The notes beneath the pieces were generated by a model. The model saw only the letters and a list, made by a program, of their open reading frames with translations, ran no database searches and was not told the DNA's origin. A program made the translations under genes and the position numbers. Shown here piece by piece: positions 16,871 through 24,747 of a stretch of 64,000 nt of DNA. Within the stretch, counting starts at the first letter, position 1; the number at the start of each line of letters is the position of its first letter. This DNA comes from JBARDN01 sp963755705 (GTDB taxonomy: Bacteria; Desulfobacterota; Binatia; Binatales; Binataceae), in NCBI GenBank assembly GCA_963755705.1, contig CAVWKW010000001.1:1364001-1428000 (forward strand), written 5' to 3'.

Positions 16871-17295
16871 GCCGTCGTCAGCCGGAATTCATGCCACGAC
16901 CAGAATCGTCATGAGCTTCAAATAGCTTCATCGGTAAGCGGAACCTAATCGCACTAAGTCCTTGCGGCAGTGGCGTTTCAAGCCGATCGGAGCGCCGCGC
17001 CGCCAACCTAACGAGCGTTAGGTTTTTTGCCAGATTTGTTCATGGCTGAACTGTTCAGCCTTATGCCCCGCCGCGACTCATGCGAAACTGTCCCGATGGA
17101 GATTAACACCACCAGCCTTCAATGATGATTCGCATTTAGCTAAGTGACTGACTAAATATCTAATAAAATGCGAAATAGACGATGAAAGCCACGAGCTCGA
17201 CAAGATTTGCCAGCATTTTCCTCGGCTTTTTCGATTTGCTCAGGATCAAAATTGACCAAACGAACCGACCGATAGAACCATGTTTAGATTTTGTA
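16871..17295. other. AT-rich non-coding stretch between convergent genes
   Basis: A 425-base interval between the ArnA-type gene (+) and purU (-). It contains one good terminator (17005-17028), an inverted repeat TTCGCATTT / AAATGCGAA (17129-17137 and 17166-17174) enclosing a smaller TTTAG/CTAAA pair, and is clearly richer in A+T than the flanks. No supported coding frame. It could be a decayed insertion boundary. Confidence 0.6.
17005..17028 (+). terminator. Rho-independent terminator after the ArnA-type gene
   Basis: A perfect 8-base stem AACCTAAC / GTTAGGTT with a GAGC loop, followed by a run of six T's (partly in the stem). It sits 135 bases after the decarboxylase stop in the convergent gap, oriented to end that gene. 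Confidence 0.75.
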
Positions 17296-18159
17296 CTACT
17301 CGAACACGATCGTGCGATTCCGATGCGTAAGCACCTGCTTCCTGAGATGCGCGCGCACCGCCTTGGCCAGCACCATCACCTCCAGGTCTTTGCCCTTGCG
17401 CGCCAGGTCGGCGACCGTATCGCGATGCGTGATCGCCGTCGTCGCCTGCGCGATGATCGGCCCGGCGTCGAGCTCCTCGGTCACGTAATGCGCCGTCGCT
17501 CCGATAAGCTTCACCCCCCGCTCACGCGCCTGCTGATACGGACGCGAGCCCGCGAACGCGGGCAGGAAGCTGTGATGGATATTGACGATCGGCTTATGCC
17601 ATCCGCGCAGAAAATCGCCCGACAGCACCTGCATGTATCGCGCGAGCACCACCGTGTCGGCGCGCAGTTCCGTAAGCCGCGCCAGCAGCCGCGCCTCGGC
17701 CCCCGCCTTGGCGCCCTTGGCGACTGGGATGACCTCGAACGGGACGTTGAACGGACGCGCCAGCGGCTCGAGCTCCGGATGATTGCTGATCACGCCGACG
17801 ATCTCCGCGTCGAGCTCGCCCGCATGCTGCCGGCTCAGAAGATCGATCATGCAGTGCGCCAGCCGCGACACCATGATCACCATCCGGTCGTGCCGCGCCG
17901 CATTGTGCAGTTGCCATCGCAGTTGGTCCCACGGCAACAACATGGGAAGCGTTGCTTTCAGATCGTTCGCCAGGTCTTCAATCGGACGTTTCAGGCTCTC
18001 GAAATGAATCCTCCAGAAGAAGTGGCCGTCCTCGTCGTCGCTGTATTGGTCCGAAGTAATGATGTTGCAGTCGAGCGCGAACAGATGCCCTGCCACACTG
18101 GCGATAATTCCCGGGCGGTCAATGCATGCGATGAGCAGAGTAGCTTTGCCGGCGGCCAT
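17296..18159 (-). CDS. purU: Formyltetrahydrofolate deformylase
   Basis: A 287-residue enzyme that hydrolyses 10-formyltetrahydrofolate to formate and tetrahydrofolate, balancing one-carbon pools. An N-terminal ACT domain (ATLLIACIDRPGIIASVAGHLFA) is followed by a formyltransferase-type hydrolase domain with GVISNHPELEPLA, NIHHSFLPAFAGSRPYQQA and GATAHYVTEELDAGPII, where the Asn, His and Asp of the catalytic triad are in place. Start ATG 18159 (MAAGKATLLI) sits at the ACT domain; a longer in-frame start would overlap the divergent cupin gene. Divergent from that gene by 91 bases, which must hold both promoters. It could act in methanotroph-like or formate-producing C1 flow, but that is inference. 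Confidence 0.92.
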   Translation of the reverse strand: MAAGKATLLIACIDRPGIIASVAGHLFALDCNIITSDQYSDDEDGHFFWRIHFESLKRPIEDLANDLKATLPMLLPWDQLRWQLHNAARHDRMVIMVSRLAHCMIDLLSRQHAGELDAEIVGVISNHPELEPLARPFNVPFEVIPVAKGAKAGAEARLLARLTELRADTVVLARYMQVLSGDFLRGWHKPIVNIHHSFLPAFAGSRPYQQARERGVKLIGATAHYVTEELDAGPIIAQATTAITHRDTVADLARKGKDLEVMVLAKAVRAHLRKQVLTHRNRTIVFE

Positions 18160-18250
18160 CGTGATCCTCGATATGGTGTCGCGAGCAATTGTAATGTCGC
18201 GATACGCCAGCGCACAATCCGATGATCCGCCCGCCGCAGGAGCAATCGGC

Positions 18251-18646
18251 ATGAAAGCCAGCACGACTGCCAAGCCGCTCAAAAACCCGATCAACCTCGC
18301 GAAGAGTCCAGTGCACTTCGCATCCACTGGTTCGATCGAGCCGGTCCTCCAACGAGGCCCCGCTCATCCCGGTGTGGAAGGGAGGCTCGCGGGGGAGGCC
18401 CGGATGACGAAGAGCCCGCCTCATGCTGGCGAGATGCATCCCGACGGCGACGAGCTCCTCTACCTGATCGAGGGCGCAGTCGAGGTCGTGCTCGACGCGG
18501 AAACCGGCGAGCGTCGCCTTGCGCTGGATCCCGGCCAGGCCTTTGTTGTGCCGCGCGGTGTTTGGCATCGCGTGATCGTCAAGAAGCCGTGCCGCCTGTT
18601 GTATTTCACGCCGGGTCGCAGCCAGGTCCGCTGGAAACGTGCGTGA
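18251..18646 (+). CDS. Small cupin-domain protein
   Basis: A 131-residue single-cupin protein. The first 45 residues are low in structure and lead to the barrel with GEMHPDGDELLYLIEGAVEVVLD (cupin motif 1) and DPGQAFVVPRGVWHRVIV (motif 2). The first motif keeps one His and a Glu; the second His of the usual H-x-H is replaced by Asp (H-P-D), so metal binding may differ. An AGGAG lies about 10 bases before ATG 18251. Divergent from purU and 12 bases upstream of rsmI. Function unknown. Confidence 0.75.
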   Translation: MKASTTAKPLKNPINLAKSPVHFASTGSIEPVLQRGPAHPGVEGRLAGEARMTKSPPHAGEMHPDGDELLYLIEGAVEVVLDAETGERRLALDPGQAFVVPRGVWHRVIVKKPCRLLYFTPGRSQVRWKRA

Positions 18647-18658
18647 CGCGCTGACCTG

Positions 18659-19540
18659 ATGAACCCGAATCCGCCAACCGCCGGAGTCCTGTTCGTGGTC
18701 GCGACGCCGATCGGAAATTCCGGGGATCTTTCGCCGCGCGCGATTCGCGTTCTTGCCGAAGCCGATCGCATCGCCTGCGAGGACACCCGCCGCACCGGCG
18801 CGATGCTCGCCGCGCATCAGATTCGGCGCCCGATGCTCTCGTACTTCGAGCATAACGAGGCGCAGCGCACGCCTGAGATCGTGGCCCATCTGCGCGCCGG
18901 CGAAAAGATCGCGCTCGTCACTGACGCCGGCACTCCGGCAATCTCCGATCCCGGCTATCGCCTGGTGCGTGCCGCGCTCGAGGCCGGAATCGCCGTGCGC
19001 GCGGTGCCGGGTCCGTCGGCCGCGGTTGCGGCGCTGTCAATCGCCGGAATCGCAACCAACCGGTTTGCGTTCGAGGGCTTTCTGCCGGCACGCGACGCCG
19101 CGCGAAGAAAGCATCTCGAGTCGCTGGCGCGCGAACCTCGCACCCTCGTCTTCTACGAGTCCGGAAGACGCCTTGGCGATACTCTCGCCGCGATGGCGGC
19201 GGCATTCGGAAAGCTGCGTGAGGCCGCTGTCGTCCGCGAGATCACCAAGACCTACGAAGAGACGATTCGCGGCAACCTCTGCGACCTCACGCAGCGCTTC
19301 GCCGAAACTCCCGCGCTCGGCGAGATCACGGTCGTCGTCGCCGGTGCCGGAGAGGGCGCTGCCGCGGACAATGATAGCTCCGCCGTGACAATCGAGATGC
19401 TGCAGGCCGAAGGCGTGAGCCTCAAGCAGGCGAGCGCGATAATCGCCAAGCTCACCGGCCAGAGCCGCCGCGAAATCTACCAGAACGCGATCAAATCCCG
19501 CGGCCCCGCCGACAAGGATGGAGATCATGACGCCGAATAA
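18659..19540 (+). CDS. rsmI: 16S rRNA (cytidine-1402-2'-O)-methyltransferase
   Basis: A 293-residue SAM-dependent enzyme of the tetrapyrrole-methylase fold that adds a 2'-O-methyl group to C1402 in the ribosomal P site. Motifs: LFVVATPIGNSGDLSPRA at the N-terminus, EDTRRTGAMLA, LVTDAGTPAISDPGYRLVR and AVPGPSAAVAALSIAGI, then FEGFLPA. All are characteristic of RsmI. C-terminal helices end in LTGQSRREIYQNAI. It is usually a housekeeping gene. It follows the cupin gene by 12 bases. Confidence 0.94.
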   Translation: MNPNPPTAGVLFVVATPIGNSGDLSPRAIRVLAEADRIACEDTRRTGAMLAAHQIRRPMLSYFEHNEAQRTPEIVAHLRAGEKIALVTDAGTPAISDPGYRLVRAALEAGIAVRAVPGPSAAVAALSIAGIATNRFAFEGFLPARDAARRKHLESLAREPRTLVFYESGRRLGDTLAAMAAAFGKLREAAVVREITKTYEETIRGNLCDLTQRFAETPALGEITVVVAGAGEGAAADNDSSAVTIEMLQAEGVSLKQASAIIAKLTGQSRREIYQNAIKSRGPADKDGDHDAE

Positions 19541-19709
19541 CGGACCCGGTCAAAAAAATGCGTTCGGCCAGTGTCATTCCCGCGCATGGCTACTGCGCGA
19601 GGAATCCCGAGGCGCTCGCGCGTTAACCCGCGATTCTTCACAGGCCGATGGACGCCCGCAGAGATCCGCATCCAAGGCTGACTTGAAGTCGCCGACGCGG
19701 TAAGGTTCA

Positions 19710-20243
19710 ATGCCGCGAGGAACTATTCAGGCGATGCCGACGAAGAGAGGAACCGCGTCCGGACGCGAAGACGCCGCGCCGTCGCCGCGCGCGCTCAAGG
19801 TGCTGGTTATCCATGGGCCGAATCTGAATCTGCTCGGCACCCGAGAGCCCGAGATTTACGGATCCACCACGCTCAAGGAAATCGACCGCGAGCTCAAACG
19901 CCTGGGCGCCGAGCTCGGGATTACGGTGACCACCTGCCAATCGAACTCGGAAGGCGCGATTGTCGATCGGATTCAGCAGGCGCGAGGACGTGCCGACGTG
20001 ATATTGATCAATCCTGGCGCCTACACGCACACCAGCGTCGCGATTCGCGACGCGCTCAGCGCCGTGGCGCTGCCGACCGTGGAAGTGCATCTGTCCAACG
20101 TCTACCGGCGCGAGCGCTTTCGGCATCGCTCGATGATCGCCGATATCGCCGTGGCAAGAATCATGGGCTTTGGCGCATCCGGCTATTACCTGGCACTGCG
20201 CGCCGCGCGTGAATTAACGCCGGCCGCGGCGCAACCTCAGTGA
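19710..20243 (+). CDS. aroQ: 3-dehydroquinate dehydratase, type II
   Basis: A 177-residue enzyme that converts 3-dehydroquinate to 3-dehydroshikimate in the shikimate pathway. The family core is clear: VLVIHGPNLNLLGTREPEIYG (catalytic Tyr50), TCQSNSEGAIVDRIQQA, LINPGAYTHTSVAIRDAL, VEVHLSNVYRRERFRHRS (catalytic His region). The family is normally about 145 residues; the extra 28 at the N-terminus are basic and low-complexity. ATG 19734 would trim eight residues and has GAGGAA 11 bases ahead; ATG 19710 has TAAGG four bases ahead, so the start is not settled. Linked to accB by an overlapping stop/start region, a common aroQ-accB-accC order. Confidence 0.93.
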   Translation: MPRGTIQAMPTKRGTASGREDAAPSPRALKVLVIHGPNLNLLGTREPEIYGSTTLKEIDRELKRLGAELGITVTTCQSNSEGAIVDRIQQARGRADVILINPGAYTHTSVAIRDALSAVALPTVEVHLSNVYRRERFRHRSMIADIAVARIMGFGASGYYLALRAARELTPAAAQPQ

Positions 20244-20269
20244 AACCGCATGCCAATTCGGGAGTGGGG

Positions 20270-20767
20270 ATGGAAGTTCGCGAGATCAAAGCGCTGATAA
20301 TACTGATGAATGATTACGGGCTGGTCGAGCTCGAAATCGAAGACAAGAAGGGCAAGGTCCGCCTGGTCCGCGCCGCCGCGCCCGGCGACGCAGTCGCTTC
20401 GGCGATGCCGCCCGCCGCGGCTCCCGCGCGCGCTCCCTCTGCGGCGTCGTCCGCGCCCGCCAGACCCGCGGCGGCCGCACCGCGCAGCGGAGGACCGATC
20501 GCAGCGCCACTCGAGCTCGCGCCCAACCAGGTGCTGGTCGAGAGCCCGATGGTCGGAACGTTCTATCGCTCCCCGTCGCCCGATTCCGATCCCTTCGTCA
20601 ACGAAGGCGATTCAGTGCGCAAGGGCCAGACGGTCTGTATTATTGAAGCAATGAAGATGATGAATGAGGTCGAAGCGCCTGCCGGCGGCCGCATAGTCAG
20701 GATCATCGCCGACAACGGCCAGGCAATCGAGTATGGACAGCCGCTGATGGTTATCGAGGCCGGCTGA
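20270..20767 (+). CDS. accB: Acetyl-CoA carboxylase biotin carboxyl carrier protein
   Basis: A 165-residue carrier subunit. The N-terminal helix MEVREIKALIILMNDYGLVELEIE is typical AccB, followed by an Ala/Pro-rich hinge (about residues 40-80) and the biotinyl domain with ESPMVGTFYRSPSP and the attachment site EAMKMMNE, biotin on Lys129. Start ATG 20270 has GGGAG five bases upstream; an earlier GTG overlapping the aroQ stop would add ten residues and is less likely. Works with AccC, encoded 13 bases downstream. Confidence 0.95.
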   Translation: MEVREIKALIILMNDYGLVELEIEDKKGKVRLVRAAAPGDAVASAMPPAAAPARAPSAASSAPARPAAAAPRSGGPIAAPLELAPNQVLVESPMVGTFYRSPSPDSDPFVNEGDSVRKGQTVCIIEAMKMMNEVEAPAGGRIVRIIADNGQAIEYGQPLMVIEAG

Positions 20768-20780
20768 GTCACGCATCACG

Positions 20781-22172
<1,392 letters not shown>

Positions 22173-22243
22173 TTCCTGCTGTGCGCCGCAATCCTGTGAA
22201 TCATCGGGCAGCCTGGCGGGCCGCGCTGCTCCCGGAGCGAACC

Positions 22244-23269
22244 ATGCGCCGATTCTTCCTTGCCCTGCTTTTCTGCCTGCTCGCGACAGGCGCCGCCCGC
22301 GCCCAGTCGCCCGACATACCGGGGATCAACGCCGCACCTCCGGGACCGCAGCCCAAAGCGCAAGTCGAAAATCCGCTGTTCGATTTCGGCACCGCGCTTG
22401 AAGGCACGATGGTCAGACACGACTTCAAGATCAAGAACACCGGCAAGGGCGAACTCCTGATCCGCGGAGTCAAAACCTCGTGCGGATGCACCGCCGCGTC
22501 GCCGAGCAAAAACCATCTCGCTCCGGGCGAGGAAACCGATATCGACGTCGGCTTCGACACCCACTTTCAGAAGGGCCACCAGATTCGCACCATCACCGCC
22601 TTCACCAACGATCCCGATCTTCCGGAAGCCGTCATGACGATGCAGGGAATCGTCAAGCAACAGGTTTCCGCAACTCCCGCGCAGGTCTCGTTCGGCACCG
22701 TGCGCCAGGGAACCGAGGTCACCCAGGACGTGACGATCGACGACCTGACCGGGCGCAAGGGCTTCGAGGTGGGACCGGTCACCAATTCCAATTCCTCGAT
22801 CAAGGTGGTCCAGGCGCCGCGCACGGATAAGAAGCCCGGCGCGATTCTTCATGTGACGCTCGAGAAAACGATGCCGACCGGCACGTTCGACGACACGATC
22901 AAAGTGGTGACCAACCGCGTGCCGATCCAGATCGATGTATTCGGAACCGTCAGCGGCGATCTGACCGCCGATCCGGCGCAGGTCTCGTTCGGAATCGCGC
23001 CCAAGGGCCAGGACATCGTCCGCCTGATCGCGCTCAAGAACATCGGCCCGCGCGACGTCAAGATCCTCGACGTCAAGAGCTCGGAGCCGACCGTCGGGGT
23101 AACGTATGCGCCGGTCACGCCGGGCAAGGAATACAAAATCACGGTAACGCTGAACCGCGGCGCCCCTGAAGGCCAACTCCGCGGCCAGATAACAATCAAG
23201 ACCGACGACCCCGACCAACCTTCGGTAACGGTCCCATTCTACGCGATAGTCGGCCAACCCAGGCTGTAG
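22244..23269 (+). CDS. Secreted DUF1573 protein with repeated Ig-like domains
   Basis: A 341-residue protein with a cleavable signal peptide (MRRFFLALLFCLLATGAARAQ). The first domain carries the DUF1573 core FDFGTALEGTMVRHDFKIKNTGKGELLIRGVKTSCGCTAASPS, with the C-G-C motif. Two more beta-sandwich units follow (about residues 130-230 and 235-335, each beginning with a V-S-F-G segment), like ASH/Hydin-type domains. Likely located in the periplasm or on the surface, binding partner unknown. GGAG lies eight bases before ATG 22244; an earlier in-frame start overlapping accC would spoil the signal peptide. Confidence 0.83.
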   Translation: MRRFFLALLFCLLATGAARAQSPDIPGINAAPPGPQPKAQVENPLFDFGTALEGTMVRHDFKIKNTGKGELLIRGVKTSCGCTAASPSKNHLAPGEETDIDVGFDTHFQKGHQIRTITAFTNDPDLPEAVMTMQGIVKQQVSATPAQVSFGTVRQGTEVTQDVTIDDLTGRKGFEVGPVTNSNSSIKVVQAPRTDKKPGAILHVTLEKTMPTGTFDDTIKVVTNRVPIQIDVFGTVSGDLTADPAQVSFGIAPKGQDIVRLIALKNIGPRDVKILDVKSSEPTVGVTYAPVTPGKEYKITVTLNRGAPEGQLRGQITIKTDDPDQPSVTVPFYAIVGQPRL

Positions 23270-23394
23270 GCCGAAGTCCAGTGTTTGCGCCGCGATGGAG
23301 AAATAGTCCTCGCGCGCCAGCCAGGTGGGAATGACACCGAGCAACTCGCTCCGCCTTGTCTCAGGGTCCGGTTCGCCCGTATATTCAACTGGAG

Positions 23395-24348
23395 ATGACG
23401 GCTGTGCGCCGTATCGCAAACGCGGCCGCTCAAGCCCCCTTGATGGCCTGGACGGAAACATACAATCCGATCGCGTGGCTCCGGCAAAAGATCGCCGACG
23501 CCGCCGTCGCGATTCTTACCAAGCCGCTCAAGAGCTACGATCTCCACGCGCCCAACGATCTCGCGAGCCTGCGCCGTCATATCCGCAAGGGCGACGTGAT
23601 CCTGGTCGAGGGCAACGAGCGTATCAGCCAGTGCATCAAGTACCTGACCCAGAGTTCGTGGTCGCATTCGGCGCTGTACGTCGGCGATGAACCTTTGCGC
23701 CGCAATCCGCAGGCGCGCGCCGAGTATCTGAAGCTCTACGGAGACGACGCCGAGTTTCTGCTGGTCGAGGCGCTGGTCGAGTCGGGCGTGATCCTGTCGC
23801 CACTCAGCCGCTACCGCGATTTCAACATCCGGGTGTGCCGTCCGTACAATTTGTCGGCGCAGGATTTGGGCGCGGTTATGGACGAGGCGATCGCAAATGT
23901 CGGCGACCAGTACGATATCAAGAACGCGGTCGATCTCGCGCGCTATTTTCTGCCGGTCAGCCTGATTCCCGCGCGCTTTCGCCGACAGGCGCTGCATTTC
24001 GGCAGCGGTGAGCCGACCCGCGTCATCTGCTCGAGCCTGATCGCGTCATGCTTCGCGCGGGTGCGGTTCCCGATCGTTCCGCGCTACGAGCAGTTGCCCG
24101 ACGGAACGCCCGCAGCCGCACCCCGGCAGGGTCGGCTGTGGCCGTCGATCCGGCGCCGCCGCACCGCGCCGCTGCCGGCGGGAGTGTTTCATCCGGTTCC
24201 GCCGTGGCTGGTGACACCGCGCGATTTCGACTTGTCGCCCTATTTCGAGATCGTCAAGTTCAATATCATCGAGAACATGCGTTTCGACTACCACAAGATC
24301 CTGTGGGCCGAAGAATTGACGCCGGTCCAGATCAAGAAGGGCGCCTGA
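23395..24348 (+). CDS. YiiX/YebB-like NlpC/P60-superfamily hydrolase
   Basis: About 317 residues. The region KGDVILVEGNERISQCIKYLTQSSWSHSALYVG and the later RVICSSLIASCFARVRF resemble the circularly permuted NlpC/P60 papain-like proteins of the YiiX group, in which the catalytic His comes first (SWSHSALY) and the Cys later (ICSSLIA). Such proteins are thought to hydrolyse amide or ester bonds on lipids or cell-wall peptides, but the substrate here is unknown. No signal peptide is obvious. Candidate starts are ATG 23395 (GGAG directly before) and ATG 23443; I chose 23395. The C-terminal 90 residues are basic and then hydrophobic-aromatic. Confidence 0.75.
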   Translation: MTAVRRIANAAAQAPLMAWTETYNPIAWLRQKIADAAVAILTKPLKSYDLHAPNDLASLRRHIRKGDVILVEGNERISQCIKYLTQSSWSHSALYVGDEPLRRNPQARAEYLKLYGDDAEFLLVEALVESGVILSPLSRYRDFNIRVCRPYNLSAQDLGAVMDEAIANVGDQYDIKNAVDLARYFLPVSLIPARFRRQALHFGSGEPTRVICSSLIASCFARVRFPIVPRYEQLPDGTPAAAPRQGRLWPSIRRRRTAPLPAGVFHPVPPWLVTPRDFDLSPYFEIVKFNIIENMRFDYHKILWAEELTPVQIKKGA

Positions 24349-24376
24349 AACGAACTTCCGGAGCGGGGGAGCAGCC

Positions 24377-24658
24377 TTGAACGACGAACAGGAAAACAGC
24401 GCCGGCAGGCGCGAAGAACTGGAAAAGACCATCGCGAAGATTTTGCATCGCCACTGCAACTTCGGCTGGGCCAATTATTATATTCCGAGCGAGAAGTTCC
24501 CGAGCCTGATCGAGGAGCTGGTCGAGCTTTTAAGTCCCGGCGGACAGGTGGCGCATCAGGAGCTGGTGGAGTTTTTCCTGGAGATGCAGCGCTCGCCCTC
24601 GATACAGGATCGGGTAGCGAAGCTCCAGCGCGACTACGCAGTCTATCGACGGGGCTGA
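24377..24658 (+). CDS. Conserved-looking small protein of unknown function
   Basis: A 93-residue acidic, helical protein (REELEKTIAKILHRHCNFGWANYYIPSEKF ... ELVEFFLEMQRSPSIQDRV). It starts at TTG 24377, with GGGGGAGC directly upstream as ribosome site; no early ATG is available in frame. It lies 28 bases after the YiiX-like gene on the same strand, so they probably form one transcript. No domain recognised. Confidence 0.5.
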   Translation: MNDEQENSAGRREELEKTIAKILHRHCNFGWANYYIPSEKFPSLIEELVELLSPGGQVAHQELVEFFLEMQRSPSIQDRVAKLQRDYAVYRRG

Positions 24659-24747
24659 TTCTCTCTTGCCCGCTGTCTGACCCCTCGCCCAGTACGGGAG
24701 GTGCCACTGGCACAGGGTAAGGTGCGGAACCTCGCGGCGATTCCGCG

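Noticed and set aside
19541..19709. Possible repeat or small RNA between rsmI and aroQ
   Set aside because: I looked for tRNA arms and a paired palindrome and found only short chance stems; no second copy is apparent in the window.
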